Of a stretch of 64,000 nt of DNA, positions 16,376-25,054 are shown one piece after another. Location of the stretch: contig NZ_JARKIN010000001.1 of NCBI RefSeq assembly GCF_029351045.1, forward strand, positions 1 through 64,000, written 5' to 3'. Numbering within the stretch: position 1 is the stretch's first letter; each line of letters opens with the position of its first letter. The notes below the pieces were generated by a model. That model ran no database searches, was not told where the DNA came from, and saw only the letters and a list, made by a program, of their open reading frames with translations. Source of the stretch: Streptomyces sp. WMMB303 (GTDB lineage Bacteria > Actinomycetota > Actinomycetes > Streptomycetales > Streptomycetaceae). Made by a program: the position numbers and the translations under genes.

Positions 16376-17437
16376 TCAGCTCGCGTCCCAGAGCAGCCCG
16401 AGGGCGACGAGTTCGTCGTGGTACTCGATCCGGTCCGCCCATGCGCTCGGCCAGGCGTCCGCACCCAGGTACGCGCCCGCGAAGGCGCCGGTCAAGCAGG
16501 CGAGGGAGTCGGAGTCACCGGAGGTGCAGGCAGCCCGGCGTACGGCGGTGAGCGGCTCGTCGGGGAAGAGCAGGAAGCACAGCAGCGCGGTGGCCAGGGC
16601 TTCTTCGGCGACCCATCCCGCGCCCGTAAACGTGCACGGATCGACCTCCGGCTCCGGGACTCGCAGGGCGTCGTCCACCCTGTCCAGGACAGCCAGGCAC
16701 TCGTCCCACCCGCGCTCGGTGAACTCGGCCGCGCTGTGGTCCTGCGCGAACTCCCACAGGTCGCCCAGCCACCACTCCCGGTAGACGGATCTGCTCTTTC
16801 GCGCGTATTCCCGCAGCATGTCCACGAGCTCGCCCGGCCGCGTCCCGTGCGCGAGCAGGTGGACGGCGTGCGCCGTGAGATCGCTGGCGGCCAGCGCTGT
16901 CGGGTGCCCGTGCGTGAGCGCGGCCTGCAACTGCGCCGCTCCCGACCGCGCCTCTTCCGGCAAGCCCGGCAGCAGACCGACCGGCGCCACCCGCATGTTC
17001 GCACCGCACCCTTTGGAACCCGTCCGGCTCGCCTGCTGCCAGCGCCGCTCTTGATGACTGAGCTCCTCACACGCCACCAGGCAGGTGCGTCCCGGCGCTC
17101 GATTGTTGTCGGGCGAGCGCCACCAATCGACGTACTCCTCGCGGACCGGTCGCGCGCCCCGGGCCGGTGCGAGCGGTCCCCGTTCCCTGGCGGTACGCAG
17201 CCCCCGGCCCAAGGCAAGGGTCATCTGCGTGTCGTCCGTGACGACCGCAGGTGTGGGCAGCTCCATCGCCCGCCAGGGGCCGCACTTGGCGAGGATCTGC
17301 GGAACGTCGTTGAATTCGGTGCGGAAGCCGAGCGCATCCCCGATCGCCAACCCGATCATTGCCCCGACCCCGGCCTGCTTGCCCCCTGCTCGGACGTTCA
17401 TCCGGCCATTCAAGCCACTGGGTGGGTGAAGCGCCAT
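16376..17437 (-). CDS. ADP-ribosylglycohydrolase family protein, 353 aa
   Basis: Removes or cleaves ADP-ribose groups in this family. The binuclear metal site is visible: GLAIGDALG near residue 30, TDDTQMTLALGRGL near 67, and the C-terminal SGDSDSLACLTGAFAGAYLG that supplies the remaining Asp ligands. Length fits DraG-type enzymes. The start at 17437 is followed by MALHPPSGLNGRMNVRAGG; the Met at 17401 is an alternative. It is read toward the zinc-ribbon gene (convergent). Whether it reverses protein ADP-ribosylation, acts on free nucleotides or counters a toxin is not shown by the sequence. Confidence 0.88.
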   Translation of the reverse strand: MALHPPSGLNGRMNVRAGGKQAGVGAMIGLAIGDALGFRTEFNDVPQILAKCGPWRAMELPTPAVVTDDTQMTLALGRGLRTARERGPLAPARGARPVREEYVDWWRSPDNNRAPGRTCLVACEELSHQERRWQQASRTGSKGCGANMRVAPVGLLPGLPEEARSGAAQLQAALTHGHPTALAASDLTAHAVHLLAHGTRPGELVDMLREYARKSRSVYREWWLGDLWEFAQDHSAAEFTERGWDECLAVLDRVDDALRVPEPEVDPCTFTGAGWVAEEALATALLCFLLFPDEPLTAVRRAACTSGDSDSLACLTGAFAGAYLGADAWPSAWADRIEYHDELVALGLLWDAS

Positions 17438-17623
17438 AGCTTTCCGTGGGGAGCTCGCCCATGGGTTCCATGCCTTTGCTGGTGGTCGCCGTCACGGGCC
17501 AGGAAGTCGACGGAGCCGTAGCTGGAGCCGACGCCTGCGGCCTTCCTCGGGAAGCCCGGCTCCCTCCTCCGGGCGGACCCAAGAGGGCAGACCGGGGCCG
17601 GAGGAGGGGCGTGGTTGCAGCGG

Positions 17624-18721
17624 CTATACGGCGCCGGCGGCATGGTGCAGGCGGCGGACACCGGTCAGTTCGACTTCATAGTCGAGCAGCTGGGGTTTGC
17701 CGTGTGCGGGGACGACGGCGGAGGACTGGTGCAGCCAGTGGAGTGAAAACCCCTTGCTCGGCTTCTTACCGACGAAGGGGTGCAGGTTCGACGCAGGAAC
17801 CATCTCCAGGTTGTCGGCGATGACCTGCTGGTCCACATCCACCGCTGTGTTGAAGACGGCGTACGTGCCCTTGTCGCGGGTCCGGAACGTGTAGACCTTC
17901 TCGTGCTCCGACTCGCCTTCCTTGAACTGGGCGGTGGCCCTCTTTCCCAAGTTTTTTCCCACCTCCTTCGGGACCTCGTGCACCGAACGCGCGGCCTTGG
18001 TGTCGGCGAACTCGGAGGAGGAGAGGGGGCCACGGATGGTGTAGAGGTCAGCAAGCGACGTGGACAAATCCTCAACGCCCTTGGCGCTGCTGCCGTCCGC
18101 GCCGGAGCCGGTGGGCAGGACGCGGACGAAACCGTCCTTGTCCTTGGCGAGAGGGACCGTCTTCTTCTCGTCGTCGACGAGAGACACACTCGCGACGTTC
18201 TTCCACCCGTCCTCCGCCTTCCCCTTGCTCTTGCCCTTGTCTCGGTCGAAGACAAGCAGCTGCGGGTACTTGCTCGTGCCTTCCTTGTCCTTGGTCCGGG
18301 TCTTGACCGCGAACCACGTGGCCTTGCCTTCCCTGGGAATGAGGTAGGTGCGGTCCACGTAAGAGAAAGGCTCGGCGGATGCGGCCTGTTCTTTCTTGCT
18401 GAGGTCGGCGTCCGCCGTGTAGCCGGCCTGGCTCTGCTCAAGGAGGGCTCCGCCCTCGACGGTGGACAGCAGCTTTCCGTCGTTCGTCTTGTTGGCCCGG
18501 TTGTTGACACTGACATACCGGTCGACGATCTTGGCAGCCTCCGCCTCGGTGACGACGCCCTCCGGCTCGGCCGCCTTGTTGTCCCCCTCGGCCGCTGAGC
18601 CGCCGCAGCCGGTGAGCAACACAGCCACAGCCGTCAGCACGGCCGGACCCGCCGCCCTGTTACGACCGAGGGCACCTGTGCCGTACAGCGCTCTTCGCCC
18701 TGCCTCTTGTGACTCCCTCAT
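17624..18721 (-). CDS. large secreted lipoprotein, 365 aa
   Basis: The ATG at 18721 (GTG at 18724 also possible) has GGGGG 4-8 bases upstream. After an N-terminal stretch of ~20 residues comes the signal helix AAGPAVLTAVAVLLTGCGG with lipobox LTGC. The mature protein is Lys/Asp-rich, with AAKIVDRYVSVNNRANKT (a helix common in actinobacterial DUF8094-like lipoproteins) and a C-terminal beta-rich half (GFSLHWLHQSSAVVPAHG). Expected to sit on the outer face of the membrane. Repeated Lys-Asp segments (RDKGKSKGKAEDG) make the middle low-complexity. Function unknown. Confidence 0.8.
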   Translation of the reverse strand: MRESQEAGRRALYGTGALGRNRAAGPAVLTAVAVLLTGCGGSAAEGDNKAAEPEGVVTEAEAAKIVDRYVSVNNRANKTNDGKLLSTVEGGALLEQSQAGYTADADLSKKEQAASAEPFSYVDRTYLIPREGKATWFAVKTRTKDKEGTSKYPQLLVFDRDKGKSKGKAEDGWKNVASVSLVDDEKKTVPLAKDKDGFVRVLPTGSGADGSSAKGVEDLSTSLADLYTIRGPLSSSEFADTKAARSVHEVPKEVGKNLGKRATAQFKEGESEHEKVYTFRTRDKGTYAVFNTAVDVDQQVIADNLEMVPASNLHPFVGKKPSKGFSLHWLHQSSAVVPAHGKPQLLDYEVELTGVRRLHHAAGAV

Positions 18722-19043
18722 CACATCCCCCAAATCCGTCACTTGACGTACAGGGTGCAACACTAGCTGCGACGACGAACGTGCGTGCGCTTTCGGTGGG
18801 TTGGACGTTATGACCCTGATCACTGCGCGCTCCGACCGAACGTCCAAGCCGCCCACTGCTGAATGGTCCTTGCCGGTGGGCCCCAGGGGTTACCCGGCCC
18901 TTCGACATGGACGAAGGTATGTCGGCGCTCGTATCCCCCTGGCACTTCTGCGTCCGGTCAGGGCGTTCAGGCATGCGGGCCACCGGGGCGGCCGGTCCGC
19001 TCGCCTGCCGGCGCGCAGGCCGGGCGATGGGGGCTCCTGCGAG
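18722..19043. other. upstream region of the lipoprotein; no gene seen
   Basis: About 320 bases between the lipoprotein start and the end of the secreted-protein relic. A short inverted motif TTGGACGTTATGACC...GACCGAACGTCCAA (about 18803-18849) has matching TTGGACGTT/AACGTCCAA ends and could be a regulatory site or terminator stem. Nothing else recognised. Confidence 0.4.
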
Positions 19044-19681
19044 TCACCGCACCCTGTACTCGCAGCCCTCGTCGGACTTGCCGCCCTGATTGTCCGCGAC
19101 TTCTTTCCCTTCGACGGTGATGACGCAAGCGCCCGGCTTGAGTATGCCGTCGGAGCCGGCCACCGACCCGGGACGATGGACACCAGGACCCCGACCTTCT
19201 GCTGCGCAGGGGTCAGCGTGAGGGCCTCGGTCTTTTCCAGGGCAGCGAACCCGACTCGGAACCGCCGGAGCTGAGTTGGTAGGAGATCCCTTGTGACAAC
19301 TTGACCAGGTGTGGCTGTAGGTCGCCGTCACGCTGAGGTCGATGATGCCGGCGATCTTGCCGCCGGCGGTCACGGAAACGCCCGCCGAATCGGTGGAGCC
19401 TACCGTGTCGGACCACGTCATCGACTGAGTGGCAGGTGAGGTGGTGCAGTTGTAGAGCGAGTCGGAGACCGGGTGGAAGCTTCCCAGGTAGGCCTTGCCC
19501 AACTTGGGGTCGTTGAAGGTGCACTACTTTCCTCACCTGAGTCGCAATCGGCTATGAGCTGTGCCCGGGTGGGCTGCTCTTCGGCCGAGGCCGGTGCGGC
19601 AGCCACCCCGACCACTCCCAGGGCGGCCGCTGCAAGCGCCAGCATCCGTCCTGCGTGCCGTCTCCTGCGATTGTTCGCCAT
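19044..19681 (-). pseudogene. secreted protein with aerolysin-like beta region, several frameshifts
   Basis: ATG 19681 starts MANNRRRRHAGRMLALAAAA and a signal peptide ending PASAEEQPT. After a slip near 19527 the next frame gives LGKAYLGSFHPVSDSLYNCT, TVGSTDSAGVSVTAGGKI and IIDLSVTATYSHTWS. Another frame gives FAALEKTEALTLTPAQQKVG and VLVSIVPG, and the first returns for LKPGACVITVEGKEVAD to TGA 19044. The alternating Ser/Thr strands around an amphipathic hairpin resemble aerolysin/ETX pore-forming proteins, but that is a pattern judgement. Confidence 0.6.
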
Positions 19682-19748
19682 ACGTGCATCCTTTCGCTGT
19701 ACATGGGGGGCCGGTCATTGCGACCAGAGCGACTGAACAGTCGCCCCC

Positions 19749-19986
19749 GCATCCGCGGCGACCGGGGCTGGTGCGGTGGATGACCAGCTGGTCGGGATGC
19801 GGGGTCGGCCGGGCCGGCACCGAGGGGGGCTGCAGCTGACCGGCGAGGGCGGGCAGCTGCAGCTGCTGACCAAACGGGTCCTGGAGTCCTCGTCCGACGG
19901 TGGGATGAGCAATCGCCTCGGCTACGAGAAGCATCACGCGGCCGGGAAGAACGGCGGCAACTCCCTCAACGGGCGAACGTCTTCGA
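19749..19986 (+). pseudogene. IS256-family transposase, second N-terminal fragment
   Basis: Plus-strand frame: ASAATGAGAVDDQLVGM, GLQLTGEGGQLQLLTKRVL and RLGYEKHHAAGKNGGNSLNG, the IS256 N-terminal block. It is about 80 residues long and then breaks off. It is the inverted counterpart of the piece at 13861-14126, about 5.6 kb away; that piece carries extra damage, so the two decayed independently. Confidence 0.75.
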
Positions 19987-20216
19987 GAGCGTCCTCGAAG
20001 GCCGGCTCTGCGCAGCCGTCGCTGACCAACCGACTACCGCAGATCAACCGTTCGTCGACCAGACCAGGCAGTGAAGCACGGCGACCTTGACACCGGATGA
20101 CCGGCGGCATCATGGGAGGCCGAGCCCCGCCGCTTCGGGGTTTCGGGGACTTGAGGGGCTCCTCAGAAGGGTTCCGCGTTTGCCGTGCCAGGCTTGCCCC
20201 CCAGGGCAGTCTCCGG

Positions 20217-21242
20217 CTATCTCCCATACCGCTGGGCGACTGCCGTGAAGGCGGCCTTGGGTTCCCATTCCATGTCGGGGTAGGTCTGCCCCCGCCGTCC
20301 TTCGAGAAGTCTGACGATGCCCAGGCCGGCCCGGTCCAAGTCGTCCCTGGGGTCGCCGTCCGGGCGGTGCGGGTAGCCGGGCAGGGCGAACAGGAACACG
20401 AACGCGCTGTCCACGCCCTCGGTCTCGAAGATTTCCAGGAGTTCGCTCAGATATGCGGCCTGGCCGGCCTCATCACGCTCGTATACGCCGTTCAGCCGCA
20501 CCGGGGCCTTGGTCTGCGGGTCGTGCTCGACCACTTCCAGCACCCGGCCCCCGCGGTCCGACGCACCGCGGTAGGCCGCGGTGCCGAACCCGGTGACAGC
20601 CAGCGGCTTCGGGCCCTGGGCCAGGGTGCGCACCGCGTCCCGGAACCGGTCGGCGACCTCGGCGGAGCGGATCAGCTCGAACGTCACCATGTCGAAGGGG
20701 GTCCAGTCGACCTGCTCGAACTGGATGGCTGCGTAGGTGAGCCTGCCCTGGAAGCACTCGCGGACCGTGGCCACGGCATCGTGGAGGAAGGTGTTGATGC
20801 GCACGCCGAGCTCGCGCATAGTCTCGGCGCGCCGCTCGGGTCGGCTCATCAGGTGCGCGACGCGCTCCTCGGGGCTCTCTCCGGGCAGGAACCCGCGGTT
20901 CATCACACTCAGCTCGACCCCTGCGACGAACACGACTGCGGCTCCCTGCTGCCGCAGGCGTTCCGCCCGCCCGGCACAGTCGCGGAAGAGCGCGAGGATC
21001 TGCTCCGCCTCCAGCTCCAGCGGATAGGGCGAGAACCAGACCTCCAGGCCGAGCTCGGCGGCGGCACCGGCGGCCAACTCCAGTCGGTCCGGGTCACCAC
21101 CGGTGACCTGGACCGCGTTGCAGTGCAGGTCGTCGCGGATGATGGCGAGCTCGCGCCGGACCACCGCGGGGTCGAGGTGCTGGCGGGATATCTGGCCGTG
21201 CACGACGAATCCGGTGTCGTAGGTCATTCCTCTTGCACGCAT
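20217..21242 (-). CDS. TIM-barrel (glycosidase-like) hypothetical protein, 341 aa
   Basis: ATG 21242 with GAGGGG 9 bases upstream; product MRARGMTYDTGFVVHGQISR. Segments such as IIRDDLHCNAVQVTGGDPDR, AAELGLEVWFSPYPLELEAE, VVFVAGVELSVMNRGFLPGE and PLAVTGFGTAAYRG look like successive strands of a glycoside-hydrolase-like barrel, with acidic residues at strand ends. Homologues in Streptomyces are, as I recall, sometimes labelled abortive infection proteins, with little evidence. It is divergent from a TetR gene across a near-perfect palindrome, so it is probably that regulator's target. Confidence 0.7.
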   Translation of the reverse strand: MRARGMTYDTGFVVHGQISRQHLDPAVVRRELAIIRDDLHCNAVQVTGGDPDRLELAAGAAAELGLEVWFSPYPLELEAEQILALFRDCAGRAERLRQQGAAVVFVAGVELSVMNRGFLPGESPEERVAHLMSRPERRAETMRELGVRINTFLHDAVATVRECFQGRLTYAAIQFEQVDWTPFDMVTFELIRSAEVADRFRDAVRTLAQGPKPLAVTGFGTAAYRGASDRGGRVLEVVEHDPQTKAPVRLNGVYERDEAGQAAYLSELLEIFETEGVDSAFVFLFALPGYPHRPDGDPRDDLDRAGLGIVRLLEGRRGQTYPDMEWEPKAAFTAVAQRYGR

Positions 21243-21289
21243 GATGGCGTCCCCTCTGCCGGTCTCGATCGGGTAGAGACTGACAATAA

Positions 21290-21323
21290 AAATGCGTACA
21301 CGCAAGTTTGCGTGCACGCATTT
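21290..21323. promoter_or_regulatory. 34-bp palindromic operator between TIM-barrel and TetR genes
   Basis: Arms AAATGCGTACACGCAA (21290-21305) and TTGCGTGCACGCATTT (21308-21323) are complementary at 15 of 16 positions around a GT centre. It lies 48 bases before the 21242 start and 24 bases before the GTG at 21347, ideal for repression of both genes by the TetR protein. Confidence 0.85.
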
Positions 21324-21346
21324 CCGCTGCGTGGGATGCTGGCCCC

Positions 21347-22000
21347 GTGACGAGACCACCAGGGCTGCGGGAGCGGAAGAAGCAGGCCACGCGCGAGGCA
21401 CTGCGGGAAGCGGCCCTGCGCCTGGCCGTCGAGCACGGACCGGACCAGGTACGGGTGGAGGACATCGCCGAAGCCGCCGGGGTCTCACCCCGCACCTACA
21501 ACAACTACTTCGCCAGCCGCGAGCAGGCGATCGTCTCGGCTGTCACCGCGGACCGGGAGGCACGGATCGCGGCGGCGGTCGCGGCCCGGCCCGCAGGGGT
21601 GCGCCTGGCCGACGCCGTCACCGACGCGGTGGTCGAGCAGTACACGGACACCGGCGAGAGCGGACAACAGGCGCTGCTGCTGATCACCACCCGGACCGCG
21701 CTGCGCGACGCGTTCCTCGACACCACCGCCGGCATCGAGCCCCCGCTCACGGCAGCGATCACCGCACGCCTGGGTGACACCCGAGCGCACACAGCCCGCG
21801 TTCTCGCGGCAAGCGTCGCCGCGGCTGTCCGCATCGCGCTGGAAAGCTGGCTCCGGTCGGCCAGCAACGCAGAAACCGGCTCGAGTCCCGGCGCCCGGGG
21901 ACTGCTCGTACCCACCGGCCCACTGCCCGACCAGCTCCACGCGGCACTCGCACCGCTCACACCCGCACTCGACGCCGCCGAGCAACACATCCAGCCGTGA
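21347..22000 (+). CDS. TetR-family transcriptional regulator, 217 aa
   Basis: The N-terminal helix-turn-helix reads RKKQATREALREAALRLAV and VEDIAEAAGVSPRTYNNYF, the classic TetR pattern with ASREQAIVSAV after it. The ligand domain is not recognisable by eye. GTG 21347 is chosen because the DNA-binding domain starts right after it and the frame upstream runs through the palindrome. Probably represses itself and the divergent gene at 20217. Confidence 0.88.
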   Translation: MTRPPGLRERKKQATREALREAALRLAVEHGPDQVRVEDIAEAAGVSPRTYNNYFASREQAIVSAVTADREARIAAAVAARPAGVRLADAVTDAVVEQYTDTGESGQQALLLITTRTALRDAFLDTTAGIEPPLTAAITARLGDTRAHTARVLAASVAAAVRIALESWLRSASNAETGSSPGARGLLVPTGPLPDQLHAALAPLTPALDAAEQHIQP

Positions 22001-22280
22001 AGACCACCCACCTCACTCCCGAACACCCCGCCACACCCAGTCATCCCCGTTATCTCTTTCGCGCCCCTGCAAGAGGGCGCTGGACTCCGGGCCCGGCACG
22101 GCTGTTGCTCCCTGTCGAAGTCGATGACCTGGGAGGCGGAGCCACCGGGCCCGAGAGGCGCCGTCGGAGACGCTGACAAGAGGACCGACCGCCGCCTGGC
22201 CGGGCGCGACCAATCCCACGATCGAGTGGCGCCCCCGCGATCGCGGTCACACCTGAGCCCGGCCCTTTGATCATGTTGAA

Positions 22281-23909
22281 GTGACTCATCAATCCCGTAT
22301 CGGCCGCCGTCGGGTGCTGTACCCGAGCGGCGCCGCCGCACTCTGTCTGCTGACCGCGCTCACCGCGCTGCCGGCCGCCGCTCAATCCGACGAGGCCCGG
22401 TCCGACAAGACCGAACGCTCAGCCGGGCCCGCCGTCCGGCCACCTGCCACGCCCGCCGAGGCGCGCACCGCCGCCTATCTGGAATCCGTCCGCAACGATC
22501 CCGGTCGGCTGGGGGACTTCTTCCGGAAGCTGCCCAAGGGCGGCGACCTGCACAACCACCTCTCCGGCGCGGTCACCACCGAGTACCTCATCGAACTCGC
22601 CGCGCAGGACGGGCTGTGCATCGAGAAGAAGACGATGACCGCGGTGCAGCCGCCGTGCAAGGACGGTGCCCGCCCGGCCGCCGACGCGCGCACGGACAAC
22701 GCGTTCCACCAGGAGCTGGTGCGGGCCTGGTCCATGGAGGACTTCCCGCAGGGCGAGTCCGGGCATGATCACTTCTTCGCCGCCTTCGGCAAGTTCGGCG
22801 AGGTGACCTGGCGGCATCCGGGCAAGCTCCTCGCCGAGGTCGCCGAGGATGCGGCCCGGCAGAACCAGTCCTACCTGGAGACGATGGCGACCCCGGCCTC
22901 CGACGGCGCGAAGAAGCTCGCCGAAGAGGTCGGCTGGGACCCGGACCCGGCACGGATGCATCGCAAGCTCCTCGCCGACGGCAAGCTGGACCGGCTGGTG
23001 GCGCAGGCCCGGAAGGACGCCGACCGTACAAACGCCGAGTTCCGCAGCGAGGCACGCTGCGACACCGCACACCCCCGCCGGGCCTGCCGGCTGCCGGTCC
23101 GATGGATCTCGCAGGTCTCCCGCGGGAGTTCACCCGAGCGCGTCTTCACCCAGATCGCGCTCGGCCTGCGGCTGGCCGAGCGCGACCCGCGGTTCGTCGC
23201 CGTCAACCTCGTCCAGCCCGAGGACGGGGAGAGTGCGCTGCGCAACTACCGGCTTCAGATGCGGATGCTGAGCTACCTGGGCAAGCAGTACCCGAAGGCC
23301 CACATCACCCTGCACGCCGGGGAGCTGTGGCCCGGGCTGGTCAAGCCGGAGGACCTGTCCTTCCACATCGGCGAGGCGGTGAACGTGGCGAAGGCCGAGC
23401 GCATCGGCCACGGCGTCGACCTCGTCCACGAGGACAACTGGCAGCAGCTGACCCGCACCATGGCCCGCCGGGGGACGGCCGTCGAGGTGCCGCTCACCAG
23501 CAACGCACAGATCCTGGGCGTGAAGGGGGACGACCACCCGTTCAACACCTACCGCGCCCACGGCGTGCCCGTCGTCCTGGCCACCGACGACCCGGGCATC
23601 TCCCGCACCGACATCAGCCACGAGTTCCAGTACGTGTCCACCACCTACCGGCTGCGCTACCCCGAACTCAAAGACCTGGCGCGGGCCTCCCTCGAGTACG
23701 CCTTCCTCCCGGGCCGCAGCCTGTGGCGCGGCAACCCGACGCGCGACGGTTACCAGACCGCCGCGGCCTGCGCGAAGGAACACCCCGGCACCGGCAGGCC
23801 CGGCGGCGCCTGCGGCCGCCTCCTGGCCGACAGCCCGAAGGCAGCCGCCCAATGGCACCTCGAATCCACCCTCACCACCTTCGAACGCACACACGTCGGC
23901 AAACGCTGA
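22281..23909 (+). CDS. secreted adenosine deaminase-family protein, 542 aa
   Basis: A Tat- or Sec-type signal (IGRRRVLYPSGAAALCLLTA, twin Arg present) precedes an amidohydrolase domain with the adenosine deaminase set: HxH at 91-93 (GGDLHNHLSGA), HAGE near 348, the zinc/catalytic IGHGVDLV near 380 and TDDPGISRTDI near 435. Such enzymes turn adenosine into inosine, here outside the cell. Length and insertions fit the secreted ADGF-like branch. The start is a GTG at 22281 with a weak ribosome site. A hairpin terminator follows at 23932. Confidence 0.88.
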   Translation: MTHQSRIGRRRVLYPSGAAALCLLTALTALPAAAQSDEARSDKTERSAGPAVRPPATPAEARTAAYLESVRNDPGRLGDFFRKLPKGGDLHNHLSGAVTTEYLIELAAQDGLCIEKKTMTAVQPPCKDGARPAADARTDNAFHQELVRAWSMEDFPQGESGHDHFFAAFGKFGEVTWRHPGKLLAEVAEDAARQNQSYLETMATPASDGAKKLAEEVGWDPDPARMHRKLLADGKLDRLVAQARKDADRTNAEFRSEARCDTAHPRRACRLPVRWISQVSRGSSPERVFTQIALGLRLAERDPRFVAVNLVQPEDGESALRNYRLQMRMLSYLGKQYPKAHITLHAGELWPGLVKPEDLSFHIGEAVNVAKAERIGHGVDLVHEDNWQQLTRTMARRGTAVEVPLTSNAQILGVKGDDHPFNTYRAHGVPVVLATDDPGISRTDISHEFQYVSTTYRLRYPELKDLARASLEYAFLPGRSLWRGNPTRDGYQTAAACAKEHPGTGRPGGACGRLLADSPKAAAQWHLESTLTTFERTHVGKR

Positions 23910-23931
23910 CCCCGACCCCGTCGCCCTCCCC

Positions 23932-23955
23932 GGCCCCGGACAAAGAGCCGGGGCC
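23932..23955 (+). terminator. hairpin terminator after the adenosine deaminase gene
   Basis: A perfect 8-bp stem, GGCCCCGG at 23932-23939 and CCGGGGCC at 23948-23955, with an 8-base loop, 23 bases after the stop codon. There is no U-run, as is usual for Streptomyces terminators. Confidence 0.7.
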
Positions 23956-24275
23956 ATGCCGACCACCATGGGCGGTCTCAACGAGGTCAGCTCGGGCGAC
24001 GAGTGCGTGCAAAGCTACGCCAGCCGCGCCAAGCAGGGCGAGTGGCACCTGTACGACGACACCCGGCACGCTGCGCCGACCTGGACGGAAGTCTGCGGGC
24101 GCTCTGCCATGTCGAGCCGGCTCACTCCGGCTCGATGGCCGGGTTCCCCGGCAACTTCGCCGCAGCCGGCAAGTACCACCTGCTCGACGAGGACGAATAC
24201 TGGGTCTCCTTCCCGGAGTTCGGGCACTGCGACGCCAGTAAGGCGACCGTGAAGTGCACCGTGCCCAAGCCGTAA
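23956..24275 (+). pseudogene. small hypothetical protein, one frameshift
   Basis: ATG 23956 gives MPTTMGGLNEVSSGDECVQS, YASRAKQGEWHLYDDTRH and TWTEVCGRSA. Near 24100 the frame slips; the other frame then gives GSMAGFPGNFAAAGKYHLLD, EYWVSFPEFGHCDASKATVK and CTVPKP to TAA 24275. Joined, this is a ~105-residue Cys-containing protein with a plausible compact fold. It starts right at the terminator stem, so its own promoter is unclear. Unknown function. Confidence 0.5.
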
Positions 24276-24344
24276 GCGGTAGAGGCACCGGCTTTGGTGG
24301 CCGGCGGTCCCGGCAGGCGCACGCGCGCCCCGGGGCCGCCGGCT

Positions 24345-24665
24345 CTAGCGTGGGCCGTCCAGCTTGATCATCCCTTCGGGAAACAGTCGCGGGTCCCTGG
24401 GGCCGACCCTGGTCAGCCCCCCGCGGCCGGTCAGCACCGGCCAGTTATGCGTATCGTCGGCCCCGTCCGGCCGGTGCAGGCACCGCCCCTCCTCCAACGC
24501 GGCGGCAATCTCCCCCAGCCAGTCGGCCAACGGCCGTCCCCCATCCGCCGGGTACGGCTCATCTCCACCATCGACCGACCACTGGCCCAGGCAGCCATAG
24601 GAGGACTCGCCCTCGCGCGCGTCCACATACCAGCCCGACCACACATCGCCGGTCGTACCCGTCAA
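24345..24665 (-). CDS. hypothetical acidic protein, 106 aa, TTG start
   Basis: The TTG at 24665 has GGAGGAGG about 14 bases and GGGG about 10 bases upstream, so a non-ATG start is likely. The protein is Gly/Asp/Trp-rich: DVWSGWYVDAREGESSYGCL, WSVDGGDEPYPADGGRPLAD and WLGEIAAALEEGRCLHRPDG. This composition recalls immunity proteins that accompany polymorphic toxins, but there is no toxin gene nearby and I cannot assign a family. Confidence 0.55.
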   Translation of the reverse strand: MTGTTGDVWSGWYVDAREGESSYGCLGQWSVDGGDEPYPADGGRPLADWLGEIAAALEEGRCLHRPDGADDTHNWPVLTGRGGLTRVGPRDPRLFPEGMIKLDGPR

Positions 24666-25054
24666 GGGAAGCAGCCCCTCCTCCTCCCGTCACGCTGTCG
24701 AAGTGGTTGCGGGAGGACGGGATAGACAACGGGCGGCGACCGGGAATGTTGTCGAGCGAGTCCGCTGAACTGCGGACTGTCCGCCGGCGAATCCGTCAGC
24801 TGGGAACCATTGGGTATCGTCAGGCAGGCGGTGATGTTCCTGGGCGAGGACAAACCCCGCCCAAGGCTCTACCCGGTGATCGACCGGCTCGTCGATGCCG
24901 GGACTCCGGTCGACAGGCGCTGCCCAGGCCGGCTCTCCACAGTCCGCCGCTGACCGACCGACGACAGACCAGCCCTTCGTCGGACCTGCCCGAGCCGTAG
25001 GGGCGCCCCTTCGCTGGCATTCTCGTCTGACCCGACGCCGGTCAAAGAGAGAAC
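24666..25054. other. no complete gene; possible IS or gene fragment
   Basis: A plus-strand piece 24834-24932 reads MFLGEDKPRPRLYPVIDRLV and DAGTPVDRRC with coding-like bases, and an earlier piece SSESAELRTVRRRIRQL resembles the coiled segment of IS3-type OrfA proteins. Both are too short to assign. Confidence 0.3.

Noticed and set aside
20120..20150. Hairpin GCCCCGCCGCTTCGGGG after the TIM-barrel gene
   Set aside because: The stem is short and imperfect; not strong enough to call a terminator.
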